64,000 bases of DNA from assembly GCA_018398765.1 (NCBI GenBank), contig JAHBMJ010004586.1, forward strand, positions 25,001-89,000, written 5' to 3'. Below the pieces are notes generated by a model that saw only the letters and a list, made by a program, of their open reading frames with translations, made no database searches and was not told the origin of the DNA. Position numbers and translations under genes: made by a program. Numbering within the stretch: position 1 is the first letter of the stretch; each line of letters starts with the position of its first letter. This document shows, piece by piece, positions 22,195-35,600 of the stretch. The stretch is from Chromera velia. Lineage: Eukaryota; Sar; Chromeraceae.

Positions 22195-23660
22195 TTTAAG
22201 AGGGAGAGATATGAACAGAAGCCGTTTGGGCCTGTGAATAAAGCTAGGTAAGTAAGTGTGTGAACAGAACTTAGCCGTTTGGGCGTATGGGTAAATGTTT
22301 GGGCGTGCGGGTGTATGGAGAAAGAGGGATATGGAAAGGAAGTGTATGCAGTAACAGTATCCGCTTAGGCCTGTAGGTGGATGAATGAAGAGAAACGGAG
22401 AGAGCGAGCGTGTTTATGAGTATGTATAAGTTTGTGAACAGAAGCCGTTTGGGCGTGCGCGTGAGACAAAGAGAACGAGTGGGTGAACAGAAGCCGCTTA
22501 GGCCCGTGGATGAATGAAAAGAGATCAATTGTGTGTTATTGAAGAAAAACCGTTTGGGCCGCTGGTTAGGCCTGTGGATGAATAAAGAGAGATCAAGTGT
22601 GTGAACAGCTAGAAACATACAGAAGCTGCTTGGGCTTATGGATGAGTGAAGAGAGATAGGGAGAACGAGTGTGTGAACAGAAGCCGTTTGGGCATGTGGG
22701 TGAATGAAGGAAGACAAGGAGATACAAGGAGAGCGAGTGACACTATGTGAACAGAAGCCGCTTGGGCATGTGAGTGAATGAAAGGAGATAAGGAGATACA
22801 AGGAGAGCGAGTGTATGAATAAAAGCCGCTTGGGCGTGTGAGTGAATGAAGGGAGACAAGGAGATATAAGGAGAGTGAGTGTGTGAACAGAAGCCGGTTG
22901 GGCATGCGGGCGAAGAAAGAGAGACAAGGAGAACGAGTGTGTGAACAGAAGCTAGGAACAGGAGCCGTTTGGGCCTATGGAAGAATGAAGAAGGATCAAT
23001 TGTGTGCCATTGAACAAAAGCCGCTCGGGCCTATGGCTAGGCCTGTGGATGAATAAAGAGATATCAAGTGCGTAAATAGAAGCCCCTTGGGCCTGCTGAT
23101 GAATTAAGAGAGACAGGGAGAGTGAGTGTGTGAACAGAAGCCGTTTGGGCATGTGGGTGAATGAAGAGAGACAAGGAGATACAAAGAGAGCGAGTGTGTG
23201 AACAGAAGCCGCTTGGGCCTCATGCAGTGAATCAATGAAGAATAATGAAGAGAGACATGGAGAGCGAGTATGTAAACAGAAGCCGTTTGGGGCGTCACGA
23301 CAGTATAGATGCATGAACACAGATAAAGAAAGCGAGTGTGTGAACCAGTATGAACAGGCTAGGTAAACAGGAGCCGGTTGGGCGTGTGGGTGAATAAAGA
23401 GGGACAGGGACTCGCAGAAGCATGTCAGTAGAAGATATTTGCATGGGCGTGTGGGTACCTAAATGAATAGAGATAGCCTGTTACTAAGAGAGAATAAAAC
23501 TTAGTGTGTAAACAGAACTTCAAGCCGCTAGGGCTTGTGGGTAAATAGAAATAAACAAAGAGAGACAGAGAGAGTGAGTGTGTGAACAAAAGCCGTTTGA
23601 GCATGTGGATGTGAGAGTGTTAATAGAAGCCGTTAACTTTGGGTATGTGGGTGAGTGATC
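22195..23660. repeat. Degenerate tandem array (minisatellite-like), unit about 65-80 bases
   Basis: The phrase GTGAACAGAAGCCGTTTGGG, or close variants, recurs every 65-80 bases with some longer gaps. I count at least nine copies of AACAGAAGCCG, for example near 22436, 22674, 22749, 22882, 23131, 23196 and 23274. Between the phrases lie TGGGTGAATGAAG and AGAGACAAGGAGA words. Units differ in length and sequence, so the array is old or diverging. The minus-strand ORFs over it are only repeats of the unit (HSLSLYLL, PKRLLFTHS) and are not a gene. A GTGA-rich tract continues to about 23780. Confidence 0.85.
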
Positions 23661-26600
23661 GAACAGAAACAGGGAAAATGAGGGAGTAAGTGAGTGAGCA
23701 AGTGAGACAGTGAGTGAGTGAATTAGTGAGGAAAGCAAGAATGACTCAGTGAGTCAGTGACTAAGTGTATTGGTGAGTGAATGAGCATAATCAACTACAG
23801 CAACTAATACAGCAAGTATAGCAAGCGTGTAGTTTGGGACTTGTATAACGTTGTATTCAAACATTTTATAGACTAGCTCACAGTCTCAGTCACAGCTAGA
23901 TGATTTAAAAGAGCAAGTTGATAATAGAAGGCGTATATAATGTTTAACTACTACATATGCTACTATGCTACTACTAGAATGGCCAAAATATAAATGAAAA
24001 TAAATGAAAGAAACATTACAGCATGTATGTCTGTATGTAAAAGACCTATATATTGACTTCGTAAATAAAAAATAAAAATATAAGTAGATTTAAGCGGGGA
24101 GCACTGTGATTTTTTTTTATAAGCAAAAATAAGTTGTTAAAGATTTATCAGTAATGTATTGCTGCGGTTACAATTTCATTTTCTCTTTCACGTTTATTCA
24201 CGTTAACACCATGTGTTGGCAAAGTCCTTGTACGTCATTATTTTTCTTATTAGCAAACGTATCTAATAGCAGAGCTCTTCTTATTTCTTCTTTTTAACCG
24301 TCTTGAAGCCTGTCTAGCCGTCTCCGGCCATCTACGGCATTTACAGATACCGTGGCTATGCCTTTGCATGGCCAACAACCGTGATTCAGGGTTTTGTCAT
24401 GCACCATATATTAATATGGGAAGGGGAACCTGTTATATGCATGTACCACGATCATAGACGCACCTCTTAGTGCTCTTACCCTATCTCACCCCTGGGGGCC
24501 ACGGCATGTCCCATAGAGACATTATAATCAAATAATATGCTAGGGCCCTGCGCCTTGGTTTTTGTTCAATATTACCCCGCGTGCAACCTACAAAATCGTG
24601 ATGAATCTGCCCACCCCAGGGATGGTTCAGTTAAAAGCCGATTTTGAGCTCCAAGTAAAGCCGAATAGTTGAGGCTGGTCCCAGTCCTGCGGGCCGGGCG
24701 TATACCGTACTTGCTATCCCGGCCCATGTCTACGTGTATTCCCAACCGGCTCCATCATGCACGAACCTTCAGTCTTTCAACCATCTTTTAACCTGTTCTC
24801 TATCTGTGTGCCTTCCAGAACGGTTCAACAGCGCATTGTTGGTCCTTTTTCAACTTCACTGTGCTTATCACTCGACTAGCAGTGTTCTCAGAAACCCTTC
24901 TTTAACTGTTTGAAGTGTTTCCTTCATCTTCCGCAGCTGTGCAACGCTGTGCAACTCCAAGTTTTCAGCCACAGTCGGGAGCATCCACCAAAGAGTCTGT
25001 TTCCTCTTTTTTTGACATACAAGCCACCTCCAGTATCAAAAATGGGCTTGTTTGAATGCCCATGAGTTAAGTTTTTCTTAGCTTCTTTGGATTTATACCA
25101 TCTTTTTAGTTAGTTGCATTTGGGGGGCCCGTTCTTCTGTTCAGCAGTCATGCAGACTGAACCACCCTGACGTAGCCCAGCTAGCTGTCCCATGCTGTCC
25201 CCTAAACTTCCTGTATGGAGGCTCCTGCATACCGAATCCCCTCTACGTTAATAGTTGCAAGGCCTCTCAAACCAGGTATGACGATGCTTTTTGAATGACG
25301 GAATCAACTGTGTGAGAGCAACACAGTCAGTTGTACAACAGGTTTCAGTCACAGACTGGTCTGGAGGTGAATGTCTGTATTAGGACCTTCCTATCGGTCG
25401 CAAGGCTAGACTTCCAACTGATGGATTCGGGTCAGCCGGGTCCATGCAAGTGAGCATTATGCATCTACCTGTCCGTATCTGTTTGATGGAACGTCGGTGG
25501 CAGGAGTGCTGGATTGATCGAAACCCTCACGAAGGCTGCTGGAAAAGGAGCAGGGGCATGATGCAGATTAGATCTTAGAAGTCAGGCTACAGATGTGGAA
25601 CCAGTAAAAGATTTTGGAACTAAGCTTTCTAGTCTCAAACGGGCAGGGCAGGATAGATCTGAATGGTTAAAAGGCTTCAGGGTCTATTAGGTTAGCGGAT
25701 CTGCCTATGAGTGCTTATGTATGTAGGCATATGGACGGTCGGTCTCACTTTGAGGACCTTAAGTCTGGAGGCCAGATTTATGACTACAGCTAAAAGAGTT
25801 AGAAACTGGAGAATACCCTAGCTTTGCCACAAGGAGCAATCTTCTGAAGTGTTGGAGAGACAACCAGTCTGATGGTGGATGCAGTTTTCCCTTTACAGGC
25901 TTTCTTAGACTGCTAAGCAACTTGATGGGCTATCTATGTTGTTTCCTCTCTTATCTAGCTAACAGTAAGCATTCTAAGCTAAAAAAGATGTTTGTTATTG
26001 TAGAGACACCTAAGAAACTTAAAGTTACATAAAATAAGTGTTTGCTAATTATACGTAGCATAACAGTTTAGTTTGGTTTGGTTATAATAAATTTAAAAAA
26101 CTTAATTATTATATTATTAATTAAGTTGTATTAACCTGCCAATGACACTTCATAAATAAAAAAAAATCGGATTTAAAGTATCATCCATGAAACCCGGAAT
26201 ACGTACTTCATATTTTTTTTTTTTAGCTGATTAATTGGAGAGAAGGGATGATGTATACAGTATAAATATAGTGTAAAACGTGATATAACATTTCAAGTCC
26301 GACTTGAGGGCAAAAGTCCATTTAAGAAGGCACAAACCTAGTTCTAAATTCAGATCTTCTCAACGAAACGATGTTGCTTTCGATAACTACATCTCTGGGC
26401 TGTTTTGCAGATTCCTTCTCCAGCAGTCATCGTGGGGAGAATCTCTCTGGAGCCGATTCGGAAGCTGACGTGCAACAGGCAGACCGGACAGCTGCGCTTG
26501 CTACCGCATACCAGGCTCTCGCTGCATACGGATACCCACACGCGGCGGCTGTTGCTGCTACTGCTGCTGTGACTGAATCAGATGGGAATGCACAGGCGGC

Positions 26601-27059
26601 AACTGATGGAGATTTGCATGCAGCGCCAGAAGGAGATGGCCTTTAGTAGTGTATATGTACAGCAGTAACTCTAAGGATGGGTTTGAGGAAATTAGAGGGG
26701 GCAGGGCTGGTTGGGGGCGCAAGGTACTTAGACCGATTTGTACAGAGACACGCACCTTCTTGAGCAAATGGCAGGTATTTTCGGGGCCCTGATACATTAG
26801 ATCCACGGGGTGTTTAGAGCTCACACAAAAACCCTCAGTACATGAAGGTTATTTCAAAACTCAGTCTCAATATATATCAATCCTCCACTCATAAATTGAT
26901 GAACTCAGTTTTCAACTGAGTTGTTTTGGGTATTCAAAGTACATTGATCATATTGTTTAGCCGCAATGAAAGTATCTACTTACATTTTAATATTACATTG
27001 TTGTGAACTTGAAGAAAACTAAGTATTTGTGTTTGATTGATTGATTGATTGATGAATTG
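23661..27059. other. AT-rich, gene-poor stretch
   Basis: About 3.4 kb without a supported gene. The parts around 23900-24300 and 25950-26300 are strongly AT-rich. A 91-codon plus-strand ORF at 26371-26646 is Ala-rich, has more balanced composition than its surroundings, and may be a remnant of a gene, but nothing identifies it. A GTGGCCCC-containing word near 24491 is shared with 13880 in inverted orientation. Confidence 0.4.
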
Positions 27060-27300
27060 ATTAGCATAATTCTGCCTAGAAGCGGTTCCAAAGTTATAGC
27101 CGACTATCTCAAGAAGGTTCATTCTATCGATAAAACAAGTTGAGGTGAATCGACCTGATTGGCATGCAGGCTTCCTCATCCCCCCCCCCCATGAATGTGT
27201 ACTCTGGGTTGTCCTCAAAGCCTTGCTAGTGGCTTAGGATTTGGTGTCGCTAAATCTAGGATTTAACCCTTAATCACCATTATCATCATCAGTTCTGTGC
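27060..27300 (+). mobile_element. 5'-truncated LINE 3' end
   Basis: This stretch matches the reverse complement of 56041-56250, the 3' end of the minus-strand LINE, over about 220 bases at roughly 85-90 percent identity by eye. Shared words include GGCATGCAGGCTTCCTCA, TCTGGGTTGTCCTCAAAG and TAGGATTTAACCCT. It ends in an ATCATCATC-type tail at 27272-27293, the same kind of tail as at 56020-56047. It contains only the C-terminal/3' untranslated part and has no coding potential. Confidence 0.8.
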
Positions 27301-27834
27301 TAGGCCTTCCCGTTTTATTAAGCCGTCGCCGCTGCTAAAAAGAAATTGCAAGCAAATATATGGTATCATAGCCTAAAAAGTTAATATTCAGGTCAATATA
27401 TCAGGACTTCTTACTTAGCTTCTTATTTTACTTAATCTTACTAATTCACTTTTTAATTGAGGTTTGCTCTAAAGTTTGCTCATATATATTCATATAAAGT
27501 ATATATTTATAACATAAGGTCTGATGTGTGTATGAGTGTATCCGCTTTTTCTGGACGCCGCTAGCATGCCGAACGCTTGGCATTAAGGCAGGAGGCCCAC
27601 TATAGGAGGCCTGGTCCGAGGCCAATCCTCTAAACCTTAATCTTAGTACTATTCTATCCTATCCTATAGTACTACTTATAATACATGCAAGATTTCAAGT
27701 GAATTCAATTGTTGTTCAAAAAACAAAAACATATAAAATCGTTGGTACACCAATCCTGTAGGGTTACACAAACACTTTTTTCAAAATGTTTTGTTACACA
27801 TTCAAGTTGTTTTATTACACATTTTAATAGAATT
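27301..27834. other. Intergenic, nothing recognised
   Basis: AT-rich DNA without ORFs of note. No repeat family or RNA gene was recognised. Confidence 0.4.
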
Positions 27835-28000
27835 TTGATGAATGAATTAGTACACACTTTAGTGTGTAGTATAATTCAAACTATCACTTTTAGGAATGCA
27901 TTAAATACACATTTTAGTGTGCATTAATTCAAACTATCAGTCTATCACTTTTAGGAATGCATTATTACACACTTTAGTGTGTATTAATTCTATGTTTCAT
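27835..28000. repeat. Short tandem repeats with TACACACTTTAGTGTGTA hairpins
   Basis: Three units of about 60 bases each contain a near-palindrome of the form TACACxxTTTAGTGTGxA, followed by ATTCAAACTATC and CACTTTTAGGAATGCATTA. Looser versions of the TACACATTT word continue on both sides (27745-27830 and 28570-28640). The hairpins could form in single strands; no function is suggested. Confidence 0.75.
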
Positions 28001-28977
28001 CTTCGTCGCCTTCTTCTTCTTCTTCAGGATGGTTTGAGGGTACTGCTTTTAGAGTAATGATGGTGTCGTCAGCAACCGTCGCGGCAAGGAGAACTTTTGA
28101 GAGCTGGAGTCACTGGAGACAGGGGTAAAATGATGAAACTCTTATGAATCATCGAATTACAGTCACGGGGAAGAGAGATCTTAAATTCCCCTTCTGGTTC
28201 AGCTTCCCTACTGTTCGTGATTCATACGTCTATCATCGTTCTCAAAGAGTCTGTCAGCGTATTCTCTTAGTACAATCACTTCGATCTGGACATAATTATA
28301 TTTCAATCGATACGCTCTGTATTGTTCAGACTGCAAACTGCATGAGGAAATTATGTAATTGAATCAATGCAATTTGTATGCATGCAGGCAAATGAAATAT
28401 ATACGCTCACACAGCGCGCGCGCCTGCATACAACCTCCCACTTCCTTACACATTGCGCCTTTGGTCTCGCCAAAATGCTTTAGGATTCGTCATAAAAAGA
28501 GCAGAGACGGGAGCAGGGGGTGTGCCATGAGAGAGACGGTGGATTTGTCTAGAATTATTGCAAACTAATTGTTATACACTTTTATGTGTAACAAAAGGGG
28601 GGGTCAGGGCTAATTATTATACATTTATTACACATTTAACTTTGTGCAACACTACAGGATTGGGTAATGGTTGGCTGAGAGAACTTGGTTCTATGGTTAG
28701 CTTTAAGATTAGTTATTTGCTTCAAGCTATAATACTTGTTATGATATCAAATAAATCAATCAATTAGTCAATCAATAATCAATGAATATATATCTGCCAG
28801 CTATAGTGTCATATACAAAGATTAAACAAATTTTCTAACAATTTGTAAACCTAGTCGCAATGAAGCGCGTTTTGGCTTAGCGTTAGATTAGGTGCCGGCT
28901 TTTGGCAAAAGAAAAAGTGGGGTACGACTGGGGGTATGATGTCTGTTGCATGAAGTCTATTTGTTGGCTCCTCCCCC
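28001..28977. other. Intergenic, downstream of the TBC gene, nothing recognised
   Basis: No gene supported. Small ORFs (28144-28767) have AT-driven composition. The 3' untranslated region and polyadenylation site of the minus-strand TBC gene should lie just left of 28978. Confidence 0.4.
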
Positions 28978-29587
28978 TTATCTATCAAGCGAGGCCGAGA
29001 GAGAAGAAAGAATCTGCGGCACAAGGAGGGGGGCCTTGATCGGAGTGAAGTCTTCTGCCAGCCACTGAACCACCCGGGAACCCCGTCTCCCTCCTCCCAT
29101 CCTCATCACCTGCCCCGCGGAGACGCGTCCCTTCTCTGACTGAGAGACGGGGGACGAAGTCGAGTTCGGAGTCTGGGCAGCTCCCGTCTCCGCAAGCTCT
29201 GCGGGTGAGTGTCCGGGTGTCTCCCTTTCCGCTCCGCTTCCTCTCGTTCCACACTCACCCGTTCCTCCTGTTCCCCCCTTCCCACTGGGTGAGTGCCCAT
29301 TGGAGGCGTCACCGCCTGAGTCGGCTGGTGGGGGCGCGGCTTCAGGAGGAGGGTGCCGGGACCACTGTGCCCCCTCCAGGAGGGACGCAACGACCTCCCT
29401 CCGAGATTCTTCCTGCAGTTGTAAGTGATCACAGACATAAATTAAATGGATGGATGAATGAAGACCGTGCTTGCAATTTTGAGATTCGTTTTGCTATTTC
29501 GTTCACTGATGGCGCACACCGAAGAAAGCAGGTCTCATCCATACTCTTCAAATTGTCTCTTACTTGGGAAAAGAGAGAGAGAGCGGC

Positions 29588-29618
<31 letters not shown>

Positions 29619-32600
29619 CACAGACAGAGAGAGAGAGAGAGAATAATATCATACGTACAAGAAATAGACCGAGAAGGGGAGAAGAATGCGAAAGAGGGTG
29701 AAAGAAGAAACTGAAAGAAAAATTCACGCACGGCCCGACCGACCCTCAAGGAAACCAACAGATGAAGAGTCGCGATGTACCTGCAAAGAAACAAACAAAC
29801 AAACATTAACAGAGCAGAAGAAAAGATCACATAGAATTGGATAACCATGCAGTCAGGGTCCAAGAGAAGCAGCTATTTCTTCAACTCCCTCAATCGAAGT
29901 GAATATTCCTTCCATTTCTCCCAGACAACATGATTTTTCCTTCCGACGAGCAAGAGACGGTGGATCAACAACGTTTTCGTTCGCTAAGGATGAGGCGATT
30001 CTTCTTTTCTTACTTTGCAACGTAAGGTCCTGTCTTGCAGTCTCTGTGTTCCTGTTTGCGTTTGCATCATGTGTCACACTTGTCATTTCCACTTGCGGGT
30101 TGCCTTTTTCTCTTCGACAATCATGCACTGTTCGCATGCCTTACCGACCTGTCCTTCACCTCTCTGCACTCAGAGGCGTGCTCAGAGGCTTCCTTCGCAC
30201 GCCTGCATTCATATGTTCAGGTCAGTCCCTCCACATGCAAAGTTGTTTGTTTCATCGTGATGGCAGAAAGAGAGAAACGGGAAGGGGCGAGAGGCGCGCA
30301 GCACTCATCTGAGGAAAGCGAAAAAGTTTCCCAAATGATTGCACTTGAGTCTCCGCAGAGATATCTTCCGTTCTCCCCCTCCTTCTCCCTCCAACTTTGA
30401 AGGTCCTTATAGATTCTTTCTTATGCAAGAAAGAAAGACACAACGAAACCTCCAATTCCTCATGACACGGGCGAAGAATAAGACAGAATCGGTGGCACCC
30501 GAAAGCTCACGGGGCCAGTGAAACAAAGAACTTGGGAGCAAAGACATGGATGGAGGAACGAAAGGACGAAGGAAAAGCAAAAAAAGAAAACAGGACACAG
30601 ACCTCTCTGCGTCCCTGTGCGCAGTCTTGTACTTGTCGACTGCTTTCTCGCTTTCGATCACCTGCATTGATGAAGTGAGTCAGCGTGTGAGTTTGTGAGT
30701 GTCTCTCCCTCTCTCTCTGCCTCAGACCTCAGCAGTATTTCATCTTTTTGTGCACTTCAAAATGAGTCTCTCTAGAAAGGCAGGACGAGAAGAGCGGGAG
30801 GGAGGGAGTGAGTGCGAATATGCGGAGAGTATTCGGCATCCGAAAGAGCTGCGCAGACGCTGTCTTCAACTCTTTCTTATTCCAAGACTGCGTCGACGGT
30901 CGGTCACTCAATCAGGCAGGCTGCCACACTCGCGCCCCCAACGAAACAAAACAGCACAAGCAAGCACTCAATTCAACACGACAGTCGATCGATCGATCAG
31001 TCGATGCAACATGATCGAGAGAGACGGAATCACCCACCTTGGCGAGACATGCTGTGATGACTTCCTGTTCCCCCCTCTTGCCTTCCCCCTTCGTCCCTCC
31101 TCTCCTCTCTTGCTGCTGCTTTCTCCCACCCGCCCCCGGAGCGTCTCCTTGAGAAGTCTCAGGATGGACAACCACCTTCAGAGTGTCTGCCTGCAACCGG
31201 GGAGGGAGGGAGACAAATTAACAAATGCAAATAAGCAGAAAGAAACAGAAAAAAACCCTCCCGCCATCCTCACACGCGTTTCTGAAAACAAAAAAACAAC
31301 TCGCAGTCAGTCAAATCCATCGTGAATCGTGTGCACGTTCTTCAAAGAATCTTCATCGATCGATGAGATGAATGAAGAGACTTTTTGCAACAGTGAACAC
31401 CCCCCACATGAAGCTTTTCTGGAACTTGTCGAGATTCTCCCAGCTGACCAGAGCATGTTTTCGATCCACGGCCTCCTGTAGTTCGAACGCTGTGGAGGCT
31501 GCACGCCGTCTTCGTACCTCCGCTTCTCTGCATTGAGCAAAAATGTGAGAAGAAAAATAAGAGAAAAGAAAGACAGAAGGGAGTTTGAGGCACGCATGGG
31601 ATGGATTCCAAAAGTCAAGGGGAAGAGAAAACACGTTTTTTTCGAGAAGCTCCGAAACACCGACAGACACGACAGGTACTTAGTGGGCACCTTCCGAAAG
31701 TGAGTGCATGAGGAAATGCAAAGAAAAGAAGATGAGATAAAAGGTTACCTTTCATCACTTGCATGGCGGAACGAATTAGATTCTGACTTCTTTCTCTTCG
31801 ACGCCTTTCGTGTGTAATTCAAAACCTTGAATAAAAACAAACTGCCAAAAGAAAGGCACATTCCTCAATGTGCCGTTTTTACGTTTGTATTTATCGATTC
31901 TCTCTCACCCATTCGCCCCCCGTCCACCCACCGATCTGCTCCCTTGAGTTGCTTCTCTGCAGAGGCGATCTTTGCAGAGAGCTCCCGGACATCGCCCAGG
32001 GTCTGCACACAAAAATGAGACGACAAAAAGAGAAAAGAAGAAGAGGGGTGCAGAATCAAGCAGGAGCACGCCCATTCTGTCCGCATGCAGTGGATTGTAT
32101 TTCCGTTTGCCTATCAGCAGCCCCAACACACACACGTCATCGGGGTAGGCACAGAAGAATAACGTGGAAGGCTATTCAAAATATGTACGAGGAAAGAAAC
32201 AGAAGAGTGTTCATGCATGTCAAGGATCTGAAAGAAAGCTGTCTGTCTTTCTTCCTTCCTCTCAATCAATGCACGCCAATTGACCTGCAATTCTGTCGCC
32301 GCCAGTTTTTGTTTTGCATCAGCGACATCTGCAAGTTTCAGAACCAGATACCGACCCTTCGGACCCCCACCCACGCGACTAGTAAAGGGCATGGGAAGAG
32401 CCGGGTCGGGTTGGGAGGCAGTTACGGACTGCGGATCTGAACAGGGAACAGCGGAATCCCCTGCCCCCCCTTTCGCAGCAGCAGCTGCAGCTACAACAGC
32501 TGCTACTGCGGTTTCAGGTTCATAGACTGCAGGTGCGCTTGAACGTCGGAAGGAATCTCCCCCTTCGTCTACTTCTTCTGCGATCTGCATGGGGGCTTGC

Positions 32601-35600
32601 TGTGACTTGGCTCCCGACCAGAGAGAGGCAAAACGTGCGGCAAGAGATGAGGGGGGACGGGTTTGGGGAACCTCGGGGGAGGCGACAGGGGTGATTGCTG
32701 CAGTGGATAGTGAGGGGATCTTTTGTGGATCTAGGGAGTCTCTTTGATCCTCTTCGACAGTCGAGACTCCCATGTCGACTTCCACTTCCACTTCTTCACT
32801 CATCTCTCGTTCTGCACCAACCTCTTTTTGTGCTCTGCTTCTCGACTTGCCGTCTGATGGTTGTTGCGTCTGCATTGGAGAGAGAAGGCCTCCCAAAAAG
32901 GAGGGGAAAGACACACGGGGACGCTGACGGTTCTCACCCCCCCCTCCTGGGGAGCTCAGAGGAGGAGCCGTTGCATTTCTCGGCCTTCCTGCTGCTGCCT
33001 CGAACGACTGGGCAGAACAATTCGGAAGAAGTGCAAACTCCTCCTGATGATCTTTTCCCGAAGACACATCAGCTGCTGATTGAAGCACTCTTGTCAGAAC
33101 GCTAGTTGGAGAGTTAGACGGAGATCCAGGCCCCTCTGTCAAAAGACGACTCAACGGGGTGTTATCTGCTGTCCGGGACCTTTCTCGTAGTTGCTGCTGC
33201 TGCTGTTGTCGGTCTGCACGCCTCTGACTCTGACTTCCTGAGGCGTGAGCGAATTCCACGGATGGCTGCGAGGCAAAGGTTCCACTTGCACCGCGGCCCA
33301 ACGACGAGGTTGATCGGGTGAGTCCCGTCCGAAGATTCGGAACGGCCTCAACCAAGGCGGCGGGGCCCCTGTGTTCCATGGGTGTGGCGTCAAAAGCCAC
33401 CACAGAGGAGACCTCAGGCGGAAGGGGAACCCCCAATGACCGAAAGATCTGCAGAGTCCGTGCCTTCTCTAACCCTGCTGCTGCCTGTTCGACAACGGGA
33501 GTGAGGGATGAGGGATCGGCCCCCTCAGGGAGACGCCCTCCAAGCAACAGCGCCATTTTGGAGGGAGAAATCGATTTCCACTTTCCTGACCGCCCTTTGG
33601 CAGATGCAGAAAGGGAACCTGCACCCGACTCGTCGAACATCGCCCCTGCCGCCTCACCTAAGGCGTTGATGTACTGAGTCACACAGTCTTTACACGGACA
33701 GGCTGTGCGAGTTTTGTCAGGGGCGGTCTCGGGACTCGGCGGCCCGTCCCAAGGGAATGCCACGCGAGTGCCGTCAGCAGTGACAACCTCCGATGGCAGC
33801 CTCACAAGAGCCACCTCTCCACCTCCCCCCGCCTCCCCTATCGACTTGGGCGACACGTCACACCCCTCGTTTACTGCACGGAGTGTGCTCTGACGAGAGA
33901 CGATGGCAGGTGCGAGGGAAGGCCTTCTTGCGGGTAACCTGGAAGTGCCTGCTGCTGCTGTCATGGTTCTTTTGCGGAGAGCCGACAGATTCACACACCG
34001 ACGATTTCTTCTCACAGAGTCAAAGTAGGGAGTGCCTTCCATGGGACGATTCCGAACGACCAGACTAAGCATGTCGACATACAGGAGCTTCTCAGGGGGT
34101 TCCTCGATTTCAAACTCTCCTTCCAGAGGACCGGAAAGGGCGTGACGGGGGGACCTCAGAGCGGCAAGAAGAGAAGAACGCAGGCCGCCGGACCCCCTCT
34201 CCTTCCGATTGTTTTTGTTTGGCTGCTGGGGGGATGGGAGGACGTCTCCTCCTGAATCAGATGGAGGCACCATCAGTGCAGCAGGAGAGGGAGACGGTCC
34301 CTTGGGAGGTGCAGTCTCCGATTTGGCCAAATGAGGAGACGGCTGCTGTCGGGTATCAGCAGGACGCTGGGGACTGAGAGATGATGTGTGGAGAGACCTA
34401 GAAGGAGCAACACTTTTCTCTTTGTGCGTTTTTTGTTTCTGTTCCCGTCCTATTCTCTCAGAAGCACTGTCGGCCGATACCGCAAGTGCTGAGCTGGCAC
34501 GACTCAGTAGAGTTCCCCTTGGTCCTCTCAGTCTGTCCCTCAGACTGCCCCCCTGCCTGGAACGCAACGAGGAGGAACTGATAGGAGGCAAAGAGCGAGG
34601 CTGTAGAGAGACCCAACCTCGCAAGGGTTCACCTCCCCCCCCCGAACCACTTCCTGCATTCCAGGTTTTGGATTGGTTCTGGAGGGCTGAGAGAGCCCCC
34701 ATCTCCTTTTCCTTGTCCTTCTCCCCCTTCACTGAAAGCTTCAGGTAAAGAGTCTCTGGCAATGCCTCGAGGAGACCCTGCATGCATGCGTGGAGGCATC
34801 CATCACGACGATCAATGTACATGGACGGACACAAGAAGCATGTGCGTGCGTGGAAGGAAACAGAAGGTCATCCGTCCCACAATGAACACTGTATCCACTT
34901 ACTCACTCACTCACTCACTGGATCCTTTGGGGGCAAAACGGAAAGGAAGGACACGTACACAGCGCGCAATTTGAAGACGAAGTGAAATTGAGCTCGCCGC
35001 TTCCACGCACGAAAACTTCACCTCGATAAGGGCCGAAGAAGGAGAGACGCTGTCTGTCGCGAAGCACATTTCCAAACAGGCGGACAGGACTGACTCATGC
35101 ATGGAAAGGAAGTTTGTCCCACAACGTCGTTTCGTGGCTTTCCCCATTTCTCTCTCTTAAAGTCAGCGACCTGAAATGCATCGATTTGGTACCATCTGAA
35201 TGCAAAAAAGATTTCCACAAGCAAAACCAAATTACGCACAAAAAAGCAGACCTCAAATTTGGCGATCTGATACTGCACAGCTGCCTCCTCCAGTCTGTGG
35301 TTCGAGATCCTCACTTCCTCCATCTCTTGAAGGAGGAGCAAGCCCTCAGCCTCGACAGTCGCGGCCTCCTCGGCCTCACTCAACAGCTGTCCCCCACCCA
35401 CACCTGAAGATGCCCCACCCGCGCCCCCTGAACGCTCTCGATGGGAGATGAAGTTCTGTCTCTCTGCCCTCATTTTCTGAACAAAAGAGAGGATTCCCTC
35501 CATGTCTCTCTGCAGAAGCTCCCCCTCTGCTGCCTTCAGGAGTGCAGTGCCAGCGCGGAACAATGCCTTCCACCCGCACAGAAAGAACGCGTCCCACAAA

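Noticed and set aside
22271-23320. 218- and 122-codon minus-strand ORFs
   Set aside because: They are translations of the tandem array and show only the repeat unit.
26371-26646. 91-codon Ala-rich ORF
   Set aside because: Short, no motif, no neighbouring exon found. It is noted only as a possible remnant.
29740-29780. Possible extra TBC exon (VHRDSSSVGFLE)
   Set aside because: It has a good acceptor, but no donor that keeps the open frame of the last exon, while joining exons 12 and 13 directly is in phase.
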